A DNA stretch of 64,000 bases from an uncultured Lachnospiraceae bacterium. Its GTDB lineage: Bacteria > Bacillota > Clostridia > Lachnospirales > Lachnospiraceae. Made by a program: the position numbers and the translations under genes. The notes under the pieces are model-generated. The model had not been told where the DNA came from. It searched no databases and saw only the letters and a program-made list of their open reading frames with translations. The stretch is taken from the NCBI GenBank assembly GCA_934402515.1, contig CAKRTZ010000003.1, forward strand, positions 21,099-85,098. Direction: 5' to 3'. Of this stretch, positions 1-8,598 are shown piece after piece; positions within the stretch are counted from its first letter, which is position 1, and each line of letters begins with the position of its first letter.

Positions 1-1
1 G

Positions 2-754
2 GAACCTTTATACGATTTACACCGTGAAGACGGAACCCGCCATACGGTCTGGATTATGGATGCGCCGGAACAGATTGGGGCGATTCAGAATGCCTTTGCG
101 GAAATACAGAATATTTATATTGCAGACGGGCATCATCGTTGTGCTTCCGCAGTGAAGGTAGGACTGAAACGTGCAGCAGAAAATCCCAATGATACCGGAT
201 CAGAAGCTTATCATTATTTCTTATCCGTTTTGTTCCCGGATAAAGATCTGATGATTATGGATTATAACCGGGTAGTGAAAGATTTGAACGGACTTTCGGA
301 AGAGGAATTTCTGCATAAACTGGAACAGGCGTTTCTGGTAACCAAGGCAGGAAGCGGGGATTGTCCGGCAGAATATCGGAAACCGGAGAAAAAGGGTGAA
401 TTCGGTTTATACTTAAAAGATGGCTGGTATCGTCTGCAGATCCGCCCGGAATTTACCAGTGAGGATCCGGTTGAGGGATTGGATGTGTCTTTATTACAGA
501 ATCATTTGCTAGCGCCTATTCTGGGAATTCTTGATCCTAAGACGGATGGCAGAATTGATTTTGTAGGAGGAATCAGAGGGATGGAAGAACTGGAGCGAAG
601 AGTGGCTGGAGATTGTGTGGTTGCCTTTTCCTTATATCCAACTTCTATTCAGGAGCTGTTTGCTGTGGCAGATGCAGGAAAACTGATGCCCCCGAAATCA
701 ACCTGGTTTGAGCCGAAACTGTTAAGCGGAATTTTCATCCATTCCTTAGCATAG
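2..754 (+). CDS. DUF1015 family protein, 5' partial
   Basis: The reading frame is open from base 2, so the gene begins before the window and about 250 C-terminal residues are visible. It contains IADGHHRCASA just after the first internal Met, the conserved His-rich motif of DUF1015 proteins (about 400 aa when complete). The biochemical role of the family is unknown. In Clostridia such genes commonly follow serC/serA, but the upstream side is not visible here. The C-terminal part (DGRIDFVGGIRG, then FSLYPTSIQELFAVADAG and PPKSTWFEPKLLSG) is complete and ends in the usual family way. Family assignment is firm; function is not known. Confidence 0.85.
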   Translation, partial: EPLYDLHREDGTRHTVWIMDAPEQIGAIQNAFAEIQNIYIADGHHRCASAVKVGLKRAAENPNDTGSEAYHYFLSVLFPDKDLMIMDYNRVVKDLNGLSEEEFLHKLEQAFLVTKAGSGDCPAEYRKPEKKGEFGLYLKDGWYRLQIRPEFTSEDPVEGLDVSLLQNHLLAPILGILDPKTDGRIDFVGGIRGMEELERRVAGDCVVAFSLYPTSIQELFAVADAGKLMPPKSTWFEPKLLSGIFIHSLA

Positions 755-809
755 GTATGCTAAATGAATAATGTATGACAGATATCATGGTTTGGAAAGG
801 AAATAAACA

Positions 810-1691
810 ATGTTTTTTGAGAATGATCAAGGTGGTGTGGTAGATGAAATTCTGGAAACACCCCAGGTGGATCCCACTGTAATTCAAAAGTTTCTGGAGG
901 AATTGCCGGATAAGCTGTTACATTTTGGAGTAAAGGTATTGATTGCTGCACTGGTGTTTATGATTGGGGTGCAGGGGATCAGGCTGATAAGAAAACTGGT
1001 TCACACCTCGATGGAACGCCATAACACAGATATAGGTGTGCGGCAGTTTGCCGATTCTTTCCTGAAATATGCCTTATATATTCTTTTAATTTTTCTGATT
1101 GCTTCCGGTTTTGGTTTCAATGTGGCAAGCATGGTGGCTTTGCTGGGATCCGCCGGTGTGACCATCGGTCTGGCATTACAAGGAAGCCTGTCCAATCTGG
1201 CAGGAGGGGTACTGATTCTTTTATTGAAGCCTTTCCGGGTGGGAGATTATATTGTTGAAAACTCCGGAAAAAATGAGGGGACTGTGAAAGCAATCCAGAT
1301 CTTTTATACCACATTAGAGACATTGGATAATCATATTGTTATGGTTCCAAACGGAAGCTTAGCCGGTAGCAGTGTCATCAATTTTTCCAGTAATCCGAAA
1401 AGAAGAATGCTGGCAAAAGTAGGAATTTCTTATAATTCGGATATCCGTATGGCAAAGGATGTGATTCAGAAAGTGTTGTCGGAGGAACCCCGTGTCCTGC
1501 AGGAGGAACCGAAGCAGGTGTTTGTGGATGAATTGGGAGACAGTGCTGTCATCTTAGGTGTGAGATGTACGTTCCGAAATGAGGACTACTGGGAGGGAAA
1601 ATGGGCGGTTACAGAAAGAATCAAGCTGGCTTTAGATGAAGCCGGTGTACAGATTCCCTTCCCCCAGTTGGATGTGCATATGGATAAGTAA
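810..1691 (+). CDS. Small-conductance mechanosensitive channel, MscS family
   Basis: A 293-aa inner-membrane protein expected to open under membrane tension and release solutes during hypo-osmotic shock. Three hydrophobic segments lie at about residues 33-55, 78-98 and 102-125. The third is the glycine/alanine-rich pore helix (GSAGVTIGLALQGSLSNLAGG), followed by the family signature LLLKPFRVGDYI and the beta domain (VPNGSLAGSSVINFS). The C-terminal alpha/beta domain is complete. GGAAAGGAAAT supports the ATG at 810. Length matches the minimal MscS type with no extra N-terminal domain. It stands alone between the DUF1015 gene and a tRNA. Confidence 0.93.
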   Translation: MFFENDQGGVVDEILETPQVDPTVIQKFLEELPDKLLHFGVKVLIAALVFMIGVQGIRLIRKLVHTSMERHNTDIGVRQFADSFLKYALYILLIFLIASGFGFNVASMVALLGSAGVTIGLALQGSLSNLAGGVLILLLKPFRVGDYIVENSGKNEGTVKAIQIFYTTLETLDNHIVMVPNGSLAGSSVINFSSNPKRRMLAKVGISYNSDIRMAKDVIQKVLSEEPRVLQEEPKQVFVDELGDSAVILGVRCTFRNEDYWEGKWAVTERIKLALDEAGVQIPFPQLDVHMDK

Positions 1692-1749
1692 ATTAGTTCT
1701 TGCAACTGCAATATTTCCACACATTTCCACACATGATTAAAATTTGTCC

Positions 1750-1778
1750 TTGCAAAAGCCTTACGGTTCATATATAAT
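1750..1778 (+). promoter_or_regulatory. Promoter of tRNA-Thr
   Basis: TTGCAA (1750-1755) and TATAAT (1773-1778) are separated by 17 bp and lie 34 bp before the tRNA. This is a near-consensus sigma-A promoter. A direct repeat TTTCCACACA lies just upstream, around 1715-1735. Confidence 0.8.
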
Positions 1779-1812
1779 AGCATATGTTGATTTACCTTTG
1801 CAGGTCAGATAA

Positions 1813-1885
1813 GCTGAAATAGCTCAGTCGGTAGAGCACTTCACTCGTAATGAAGGGGTCGTGAGTTCGAGTCTCATTTTCAGCT
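1813..1885 (+). tRNA. tRNA-Thr (anticodon CGT)
   Basis: The cloverleaf can be folded by eye. The acceptor GCTGAAA (1813-1819) pairs with TTTCAGC (1878-1884). The anticodon stem CTTCA/TGAAG encloses the loop CTCGTAA, giving anticodon CGT at 1846-1848 (reads ACG). The T arm carries GTTCGAG. CCA is not encoded. A strong hairpin and T-run follow directly. Confidence 0.95.
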
Positions 1886-1894
1886 TTTTATTTG

Positions 1895-1924
1895 AAAAGG
1901 CATACCGTTTCCGGTATGCCTTTT
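1895..1924. terminator. Bidirectional terminator between tRNA-Thr and the dipeptide epimerase
   Basis: A perfect 13-bp stem AAAAGGCATACCG / CGGTATGCCTTTT with loop TTTC has A-run and T-run flanks, so it works in both directions. It serves the tRNA on the plus strand and the gene ending at 1943 on the minus strand. Confidence 0.9.
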
Positions 1925-1942
1925 GTCATGTCTGTATTATTT

Positions 1943-3037
1943 CTACCAAGCAATCGGTTGTAATCCGTCAATACCGGTAATGCCAAGTCCCGGTGCATCG
2001 GAAACGGTAATATCCTTTTCCTGGAAAACGGCACCGCCGTGAACAGGATCAACCTTACAGAGAACAGGGCCGTCCAAGTCAATGCGGGTGATAATTTGTT
2101 TCGCACATGCCAGATGTACGGCAGCATTGACGCTGACCTTTGCCTCCAACATGCAGCCAATCATACATTCCACGCCATAAACCTCTGCGGCAGAGGCAAT
2201 CTTTAAGGCGTTGTAGATTCCACCGCATTTCATCAGCTTAATATTGACTAAATCAGCGGCACGCATCTGCATGATGGTCAAGGCATCTTCGGGAGAGAAG
2301 ACACTTTCATCGGCAAGTACCGGCACATAGGAATGTTCGGTGACATATTTCATGCCCTCGAAGTCATGGGCTTTCACCGGCTGTTCCACGAATTCAATGT
2401 CTAATCCCTTTTCCTGCATCTGGTTTAACAGACGGACAGCCTCTCTGGCAGTCCAGCCCTGGTTGGCGTCAATGCGGATGCACAGGTCAGAACCTACCGC
2501 TTTGCGGACAGCCAGGAGACGTTCCAAATCTTTGTTTGCATCCTTGCCTACTTTGATTTTCAGGCAGTCGTAGCCGCGCTCCTTGGCATTTAAAGCATCC
2601 AGAGCCATTTTCTCCGGCTCGTTGACACTGATGGTAATATCGGTGACGATGGATTTACGGGAACCACCTAATAATTTATAAACAGGAATCTGATATAACT
2701 GACCGTATAAATCCCACAGTGCCATATCCACCGCAGCCTTTGCGCTGGTGTTTTTCACAATGGAAGCTTGCAGGGTAAGCATGAGGTTTTCAAAATCGTC
2801 AATATCCATACCTTTTAATTTCGGTGCAATATGGTCACGGATGGCACCGATGATAGAGCCTGTGGTATCGCCAGTGACAGGACCGGTGGGCGGTGCCTCG
2901 CCATAGCCTTTGTTACCGGTATCGGTAAGGATTTCCACAATTACATCTTCCACGGAATTTACAGTCCGCAGTGCGGTTTTAAAAGGCACGCGAAGGGGGA
3001 CGGAAATGGTGTAAAGCCGGATGTCAGTTATTTTCAT
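1943..3037 (-). CDS. Dipeptide epimerase, enolase superfamily (L-Ala-D/L-Glu type)
   Basis: A 364-aa member of the muconate-lactonizing subgroup of the enolase superfamily. The catalytic set is visible: K160 and K162 (LKIKVG), metal ligands D190, E218 and D243, and the opposite base K267 (NIKLMK), closely matching the lysine spacing of the L-Ala-D/L-Glu epimerases. The C-terminal IDLDGP matches the DxD motif that binds the dipeptide amino group in that group. Likely role: epimerising muropeptide-derived or other dipeptides during peptidoglycan recycling. An LD-carboxypeptidase occurs 7.5 kb away but not in an operon with it. Substrate is inferred from motifs only. Confidence 0.85.
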   Translation of the reverse strand: MKITDIRLYTISVPLRVPFKTALRTVNSVEDVIVEILTDTGNKGYGEAPPTGPVTGDTTGSIIGAIRDHIAPKLKGMDIDDFENLMLTLQASIVKNTSAKAAVDMALWDLYGQLYQIPVYKLLGGSRKSIVTDITISVNEPEKMALDALNAKERGYDCLKIKVGKDANKDLERLLAVRKAVGSDLCIRIDANQGWTAREAVRLLNQMQEKGLDIEFVEQPVKAHDFEGMKYVTEHSYVPVLADESVFSPEDALTIMQMRAADLVNIKLMKCGGIYNALKIASAAEVYGVECMIGCMLEAKVSVNAAVHLACAKQIITRIDLDGPVLCKVDPVHGGAVFQEKDITVSDAPGLGITGIDGLQPIAW

Positions 3038-3138
3038 ACAGTTATTCTTCCTCCAGGTCTGAATTTTTCAAAGGGGTAACCCACACAGGTTACATCTTTT
3101 CCAGTATACCACCAGAGAAAAAGGATTGCAATTTTCCC

Positions 3139-3167
3139 TTGCACCTGGAGTGAGAAAGCGATAAAAT
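3139..3167 (+). promoter_or_regulatory. Promoter of the DUF815-HAD operon
   Basis: TTGCAC (3139-3144) and TAAAAT (3162-3167) are spaced 17 bp apart, 36 bp before the chosen start of the DUF815 ATPase. Confidence 0.65.
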
Positions 3168-3203
3168 GTGAGAAACTTAAGGGAACGAAAAGGAGAAACG
3201 ATA

Positions 3204-4529
3204 ATGTATCATCAGATTGCAAAGTTAATGATGTATGGCTCTTTGCGGGAGCATACTATTTTATATGAAATCGGAGAAATTTTCCGGCGTTTTGATACCC
3301 GTCCGGACAGCCAGACACCGGGGAGCAGCGATGCGGAACTGATTCGGGATATTTACACCCAGATTCGCAAATTATTAGAGGTAGCGACAGACTATGGCTT
3401 TGACAAAAACCTGTGGCACAACTATTTGACCTTTCTTTTAATCACCAATGAAAACCCCTTCAGCCTGACCTGTGAAAAGGTGGGGGCAAACGAGGGCAGT
3501 GTCAATATTTTTGCCAAAAATGATTTCCAGGTGTTTTACAACCTGTTCCACTTTGATTTCCAACCATTGGAAGATGCCCTGGGCATTGACTGTTTCCGTA
3601 CCATTTCCCATTACCGCGCCATCGGAAAAAAAGAAATGATGTACAACAAAAATGTCAGTGAAAAGGTACAGGCATTGTCCGAGAGACTGGAAGAAGGCAA
3701 AAATGCCGAGGATTTCTTCCGTGCTGTGACGGACTTTTATAAAGCCTACGGTGTGGGCATGTTTGGCTTGAATAAGGCGTTCCGTATCCGGGATAAGGAG
3801 AATGGCCCTGTGGAGTTCATGGCGATTAACAACATGGAGCAGGTAGTATTAAGCGACCTGGTGGGGTACGAAATCCAGAAAAAGAAACTGCGGGAGAACA
3901 CCGAGGCATTTGTGGAAGGGAAAAAGGCTAACAATGTCTTGCTTTTTGGAGACAGTGGTACCGGCAAATCCACCAGCATCAAGGCGATTGTCAATGAGTA
4001 TTATGACAGGGGACTGCGGATGATTGAGATTTACAAGCACCAGTTCAAGGATTTGTCCAATGTGATTGCCCAGATTAAAAACCGGAACTATCGGTTTATC
4101 ATTTACATGGATGACCTGTCCTTCGAGGAATTTGAAATTGAGTATAAATTCCTGAAAGCGGTGATTGAGGGCGGTGTGGAGACCAAGCCGGAAAACATTC
4201 TGATTTATGCCACCAGTAACCGCAGACATCTTATCAAAGAAAACTGGAGTGACCGGGAAGATGTGCATAACGAGAACGGTATGCACCAGTCCGATACCAT
4301 GGAAGAAAAACTGTCCCTGGTTCATCGTTTCGGCGTTACCATCAATTACTCCAAACCTTCCCAGAAGGAATATTTCAACATTGTGGTGGAATTGGCGAAA
4401 AAGCAGGGCATCCAGATGTCGGAGCAGGAGCTTTGTGCCGAGGCAAATAAATGGGAATTGTCCCACGGCGGAATCTCCGGCAGAACCGCCCAGCAATTTA
4501 TCAACTATCTGGCAGGATTACAACAATGA
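3204..4529 (+). CDS. DUF815 family AAA+ ATPase
   Basis: A 441-aa protein. The ATG at 3204 is chosen over an upstream in-frame codon at 3168 because AAGGAGAAACGATA precedes it at proper spacing and homologues begin near this point. It has Walker A LFGDSGTGKSTS (about residues 246-257), Walker B RFIIYMDDLSFEEFE (about 297-311) and a sensor-1-like ATSNRRHL, the pattern of the DUF815 AAA+ group. The N-terminal ~240 residues are a family-specific helical region. The cellular role of DUF815 is not established; a chaperone or remodelling function is often assumed. It overlaps the next gene by 4 bp, so the two are translationally coupled. Confidence 0.88.
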   Translation: MYHQIAKLMMYGSLREHTILYEIGEIFRRFDTRPDSQTPGSSDAELIRDIYTQIRKLLEVATDYGFDKNLWHNYLTFLLITNENPFSLTCEKVGANEGSVNIFAKNDFQVFYNLFHFDFQPLEDALGIDCFRTISHYRAIGKKEMMYNKNVSEKVQALSERLEEGKNAEDFFRAVTDFYKAYGVGMFGLNKAFRIRDKENGPVEFMAINNMEQVVLSDLVGYEIQKKKLRENTEAFVEGKKANNVLLFGDSGTGKSTSIKAIVNEYYDRGLRMIEIYKHQFKDLSNVIAQIKNRNYRFIIYMDDLSFEEFEIEYKFLKAVIEGGVETKPENILIYATSNRRHLIKENWSDREDVHNENGMHQSDTMEEKLSLVHRFGVTINYSKPSQKEYFNIVVELAKKQGIQMSEQELCAEANKWELSHGGISGRTAQQFINYLAGLQQ

Positions 4530-5344
4530 ATAAAATAAAATTACTGTTTACGGATTTAGATGCAACCTTTCTTGATGACAATAAAAATGTGCCGGAAGCA
4601 AACAGATTGGCGGTCAAAGAAATGCTGGAACAGGGACATAAGGTGATTATCGCCACTGGGAGATCGCTTTCCAGTGCCTTATTGCAGGCAAAGCAGCTGG
4701 AACTGGACAAACCGGGCTGTTACTGCATCGCCTACAATGGTGGGCAGGTCTATGAATTCGAGACCCGGAAACTGATTTATGACAAAACCGTTCCGGTGTG
4801 GTGCGCGAAAGAAGCGTACCGGATATGTAAGAAATATGGGGTGCATATTCATACCTACGATGCCACACATGTACTTACTCCGGAGGAAAATGAATCGGTA
4901 AAGAAATATTGCAGTCTGGTTAATGTACCTTATAAAGTGATTTCCGGACTTTTTGAAAATCTGGACTTTGAACCCTCCAAAGTTCTGATGAGTGATTTTG
5001 ATAAAACGGGAATTTTAAAGACGGTACAGAGAGAAGTGGATGCTGCCTGCAAAGGAGAGGTGGACACCTTCTTTTCCTGCGAGGAATACCTGGAAATGGT
5101 GCGCCATGGCGTATCCAAAGGTGCGGCAGTGCGGTTTCTCTGTGAGTATTTACAGGTGGATTTAAAGGACACCGTGGCATGCGGGGATGCAGAAAATGAT
5201 ATTCCCATGATTGAGACAGCCGGAGTCGGCGTGTGTATGTGCAACGGCGATACAAAGGTAAAAGAAAAAGCAGACTACATCACCACCCGGAACAATAATG
5301 AGGGTGGAGTAGCAGAGGCAATTAGGAAATTTATATTGGAATAG
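4526..5344 (+). CDS. Cof-type HAD-family phosphatase
   Basis: A 272-aa cytosolic HAD hydrolase starting at the ATG that overlaps the preceding stop (ATGA). Motif I is FTDLDATFLDD near residues 8-18; the usual DxDGT glycine is alanine here, which keeps both catalytic aspartates. Motif II is IATGRS. Motif III/IV appear as the conserved lysine in SKGAAVRFLCEYL and GDAENDIPMIETAG. The C2-type cap between motifs II and III places it in the Cof/YbjI group that dephosphorylates sugar phosphates or phosphorylated vitamins. The real substrate cannot be told from sequence. Confidence 0.9.
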   Translation: MNKIKLLFTDLDATFLDDNKNVPEANRLAVKEMLEQGHKVIIATGRSLSSALLQAKQLELDKPGCYCIAYNGGQVYEFETRKLIYDKTVPVWCAKEAYRICKKYGVHIHTYDATHVLTPEENESVKKYCSLVNVPYKVISGLFENLDFEPSKVLMSDFDKTGILKTVQREVDAACKGEVDTFFSCEEYLEMVRHGVSKGAAVRFLCEYLQVDLKDTVACGDAENDIPMIETAGVGVCMCNGDTKVKEKADYITTRNNNEGGVAEAIRKFILE

Positions 5345-5354
5345 CTGCAAATCT

Positions 5355-5399
5355 AAAAAAGATGCTGAGTAGAGCAAAAGCTTTCTCAGCATCTTTTTT
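5355..5399. terminator. Bidirectional terminator
   Basis: AAAAAAGATGCTGAG (5355-5369) pairs with CTCAGCATCTTTTTT (5385-5399). The A-run on one side and T-run on the other let it end both the HAD gene (plus) and the acyltransferase (minus). Confidence 0.9.
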
Positions 5400-5401
5400 C
5401 A

Positions 5402-6142
5402 TCAGCATACATTTTCCGGAATTAAAGTACCTTCCTTATAGGAATCCAGCACGGTCTGAATTCGGTCTTGCACCAAAGCTGCAATCTCCGTGGTTTTCAT
5501 ATCTTTATAATCTTCATAATAAAGTGGTTTCAGATAGTAAACAAAGGTCTTCACCGGTTTTAAGCTGTGATATTCAAAACACATGTAAGAATTGATTAAA
5601 ACCACGGGAACGATGGGGCATTTCGCCCACACAGCACTTTTGAAGGCGCCGGGCTTAAAAACCGTGGTATCATTTCCGTTATGGAAATAACCGCCCTCCG
5701 GGAAGATAATAAATTTCCGTCCCTGCTTTGCCTCCTCTGACATTTCTTTGATAATCTTCATAGATTGGCGGACATCATTGGTATCCATCCGTTTGCCCTG
5801 TACCAGATCCAGAAACTGTTTGGTGAGAGGAATATTAGATTTCTCTTTATCCATAACGATGGAGCAGGGCTCTTTGTGAGTAATCATAATGCTCAGGGCA
5901 TCGTATTTTCCCTGGTGGTTGGGAGTGAGAATATAACCGCCCATTTTGGGGAGATTTTCCATTCCGTATCCTTCCGTAGTAATATGTCCCGGCTTACACA
6001 TCCGTCTGATGCATAACAGATCTTTTTCATAACGTTGTTGTTCTGAGTATTTTTCGGGATGTTTTGCCATATAGCCCATCTGGGGAATCATATAAATGTG
6101 ATGAAGATTGCGCAGAATCACATGGTAAAATCTTGAAAACAT
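5402..6142 (-). CDS. PlsC-like 1-acylglycerol-3-phosphate acyltransferase
   Basis: A 246-aa membrane-associated acyltransferase. The catalytic NHQGKYD (H76, D81) fits the HX4D motif, and FPEGG (147-151) is the glycerophosphate-binding motif of the LPLAT superfamily. A third block, CPIVPVVLINSY, matches motif IV. Expected role: transfer of an acyl group to lysophosphatidate or a related lysolipid at the inner face of the membrane. Single gene, with a 228-bp divergent region shared with the MarR operon. The acceptor is inferred from family only. Confidence 0.88.
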   Translation of the reverse strand: MFSRFYHVILRNLHHIYMIPQMGYMAKHPEKYSEQQRYEKDLLCIRRMCKPGHITTEGYGMENLPKMGGYILTPNHQGKYDALSIMITHKEPCSIVMDKEKSNIPLTKQFLDLVQGKRMDTNDVRQSMKIIKEMSEEAKQGRKFIIFPEGGYFHNGNDTTVFKPGAFKSAVWAKCPIVPVVLINSYMCFEYHSLKPVKTFVYYLKPLYYEDYKDMKTTEIAALVQDRIQTVLDSYKEGTLIPENVC

Positions 6143-6275
6143 AAAATAACCTCATCTTATGTGCATGGTACTTTTGAAGCAGTACAAACAGCAATTATAT
6201 AAGAAAAAAACTGTTTCGTCAACAAATCCCCAAAGTCCTGTTTATAAAGTTTATAGTTTTTTAATAGAATAGCCA

Positions 6276-6304
6276 TTGACGATTTCATTTTCTACGAGTA
6301 AAAT
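6276..6304 (+). promoter_or_regulatory. Promoter of the marR-ABC exporter operon
   Basis: TTGACG (6276-6281) and TAAAAT (6299-6304) at 17-bp spacing predict a transcript start around 6311, immediately before the palindrome at 6314-6329. Confidence 0.8.
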
Positions 6305-6313
6305 ACCAAAAGT

Positions 6314-6329
6314 AGTTTGTGAACAAACT
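6314..6329. promoter_or_regulatory. Candidate MarR operator
   Basis: A perfect 7+2+7 palindrome, AGTTTGT GA ACAAACT, covers the predicted transcription start. Related half-sites (CTGTTTGA, ATCAAACT) follow to 6344. The position is typical for autorepression by the MarR protein encoded 41 bp downstream. Binding is inferred. Confidence 0.7.
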
Positions 6330-6370
6330 GTTTGACATCAAACTTTTAACCACAGAGAAAGGAGCAGCAT

Positions 6371-6853
6371 ATGTCAAGGGAACAACATGTGGGTTTTGTG
6401 ATTCACCAGATGGATAACCTGATCAACCGTACCCGTGTGGCACTTGGGTTAAAGACCGGCGTGGATGAGATGACCACCATGAATGGGTGGATTATCGCTT
6501 ATTTATGCAGAAATGCAGACCGGGATATTTTCCAGAGAGATCTGGAGAGAGAGTTATCCCTTGCCAAATCCACCATTACCTGTATTCTCAAGCCGATGGA
6601 ACAGAAGGGGTACATAGAGCGTGTCAGTGTAGCCTATGATGCCAGACTGAAAAAACTGGTAGTTACCGAAAAAGGCAGAGAAATGCATCATATTTGTTAT
6701 GATAATATGCTCCGGATGGAACAAACCCTGAGAAACGGACTGACTGAAGAAGAATTGCAGGCATTTTTCACGATTATGGGAAAAATGAAGAGCAATGTGG
6801 AACAACTGTCTCAGCAAATAAAAAAGGAAGAAAGGAAGGATGACACAAAATGA
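6371..6853 (+). CDS. MarR family transcriptional regulator
   Basis: A 160-aa winged-helix dimer regulator. The recognition region LERELSLAKSTITCILKPMEQKGYIER and the wing SVAYDARLKKLVVTEKGR follow the MarR layout. The ATG follows GAAAGGAGCAGCAT. The gene overlaps the ABC exporter by 4 bp (ATGA), so it most likely represses its own operon and the two exporter genes and is relieved by an exported compound. The ligand is unknown. Confidence 0.93.
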   Translation: MSREQHVGFVIHQMDNLINRTRVALGLKTGVDEMTTMNGWIIAYLCRNADRDIFQRDLERELSLAKSTITCILKPMEQKGYIERVSVAYDARLKKLVVTEKGREMHHICYDNMLRMEQTLRNGLTEEELQAFFTIMGKMKSNVEQLSQQIKKEERKDDTK

Positions 6854-8598
6854 TTAAAACACTTGCAACTCAGATAAAGGAATTCAAAAAAGATTCCATT
6901 ATTACGCCGCTGTTTATGATCCTGGAAGTAATCATGGAAATGATTATTCCCCTGCTCATGGCGTCCATCATTGACAATGGTGTGACGGCGGGCGACATGC
7001 GGCACATTTACATTTGCGGCGCACTGATGGTAGTGATCGCCGGAATCGGCTTGTTTGCCGGAATTATGGGAGGTAAATACGGTGCGAGGGCATCCGCCGG
7101 TTTTGCCCGAAACTTAAGAGAGGCAATGTATACCAACATCCAGACCTTCTCCTTTTCCAATATTGATAAATATTCCACTGCAGGACTGGTAACAAGACTT
7201 ACTACCGATGTGACCAATCTGCAGAACGCTTACCAGATGATTCTCCGTATGTGCATGCGTGCACCGGTTTCTTTGATTATTGCGGTCATTATGGCGGCTG
7301 GAATCAACGCCCGTCTGTCCACCATTTATCTGGTAGCACTGGTATTCTTAGGCGTGGCAATTTTCGGACTGATTCCCAAGGCGATGAAATACTTCCGTGA
7401 GGTGTTCCACAAGTACGATGACTTAAACGCCAGCGTACAGGAAAACGTGGCAGCTATCCGTGTGGTAAAGGCATTCAACCGTGAAGACTACGAAACGAAA
7501 CGTTTTCAGAATGCTAGCGGCAACATTTATAACATGTTTCTGAGGGCAGAGCGGATTGTGGTTTTAAATAGCCCCATTATGCAGTTTACCTTATATGCCT
7601 GTATTCTGGCGATCAGCTGGTTCGGCGCACACATGATTGTGGGCGGTTCCATGACCACCGGTGAACTGATGAGTTTTATGACCTACTGCATGACCATTCT
7701 GATGAACTTAATGATGGTTTCCATGATTTTTGTAATGCTCACCATGAGTGAAGCGAGTGCAGAGCGTGTGGCAGAAGTTATCAATGAGAAGGCTGACCTG
7801 GTAAATCCCGAAAACCCGGACTACAACGTGCCGGATGGTTCCATTGTCTTTGACCATGTGGGATTCCGTTATAATAAAACCAGTGAGATGCCTATTTTAA
7901 ACGATATCAACCTTTCCATTAAATCCGGGGAAACCATTGGTATTATCGGTGGAACCGGTTCTGCCAAAACATCCCTGGTAAACCTGATCAGCCGTCTTTA
8001 TGATGTGACAGAAGGTTCCGTGAAGGTCGGTGGCAAGGATGTGCGGGAGTACGACCTGGACACCTTGCGTAAAGAGGTTTCTGTGGTACTGCAGAAGAAC
8101 GTTTTATTCTCCGGCACGATTCTGGAAAACCTGCGGTGGGGGGATGAAAACGCCACCGAGGAGGAGTGCATCCGTGCCTGCAAACTGGCATGTGCCGATG
8201 AATTCATTGAGCGGATGCCGGACAAATACAATACTTACATTGAACAGGGAGGCACCAACGTTTCCGGTGGACAGAAACAGCGTCTTTGTATTGCAAGAGC
8301 ATTGTTGAAAAAGCCCAAGATTCTGATTCTGGATGACTCCACCAGTGCGGTAGATACCGCAACGGATGCCAAAATCCGTAAGGCTTTTGCAGAGGAAATC
8401 CCTAATACCACAAAGTTGATTATTGCCCAGCGTATTTCTTCCGTACAGAATGCAGATCGCATTATTGTCATGGAGAACGGGCAGGTCAACGCTTTTGGAA
8501 CCCATGAAGAATTACTTGCGACCAACGAGATTTACAAGGATGTTTATGAGTCTCAGATGGGTGGCAGTGGCGATTTTGACGAAGGAGGTGAGCAGTAA
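6850..8598 (+). CDS. ABC exporter subunit with degenerate ATP site (heterodimer half A)
   Basis: A 582-aa fused membrane/ATPase protein: six-helix exporter domain (about 1-310) then NBD. Walker A is GGTGSAKTS (364-372), where the usual glycine before lysine is alanine. The signature is VSGGQKQR (about 470). Walker B is ILILDDSTS, with Asp in place of the catalytic Glu. This Asp is the mark of the non-hydrolysing site in heterodimeric exporters such as TM287/288 and BmrCD. The adjacent gene supplies the canonical residues. Probable role: efflux of a drug, lipid or peptide. Confidence 0.93.
   Translation: MIKTLATQIKEFKKDSIITPLFMILEVIMEMIIPLLMASIIDNGVTAGDMRHIYICGALMVVIAGIGLFAGIMGGKYGARASAGFARNLREAMYTNIQTFSFSNIDKYSTAGLVTRLTTDVTNLQNAYQMILRMCMRAPVSLIIAVIMAAGINARLSTIYLVALVFLGVAIFGLIPKAMKYFREVFHKYDDLNASVQENVAAIRVVKAFNREDYETKRFQNASGNIYNMFLRAERIVVLNSPIMQFTLYACILAISWFGAHMIVGGSMTTGELMSFMTYCMTILMNLMMVSMIFVMLTMSEASAERVAEVINEKADLVNPENPDYNVPDGSIVFDHVGFRYNKTSEMPILNDINLSIKSGETIGIIGGTGSAKTSLVNLISRLYDVTEGSVKVGGKDVREYDLDTLRKEVSVVLQKNVLFSGTILENLRWGDENATEEECIRACKLACADEFIERMPDKYNTYIEQGGTNVSGGQKQRLCIARALLKKPKILILDDSTSAVDTATDAKIRKAFAEEIPNTTKLIIAQRISSVQNADRIIVMENGQVNAFGTHEELLATNEIYKDVYESQMGGSGDFDEGGEQ

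Noticed and set aside
3849..4496. 215-codon open frame on the minus strand opposite the DUF815 ATPase
   Set aside because: It is the antisense shadow of a well-supported gene, with no ribosome site and no family pattern.
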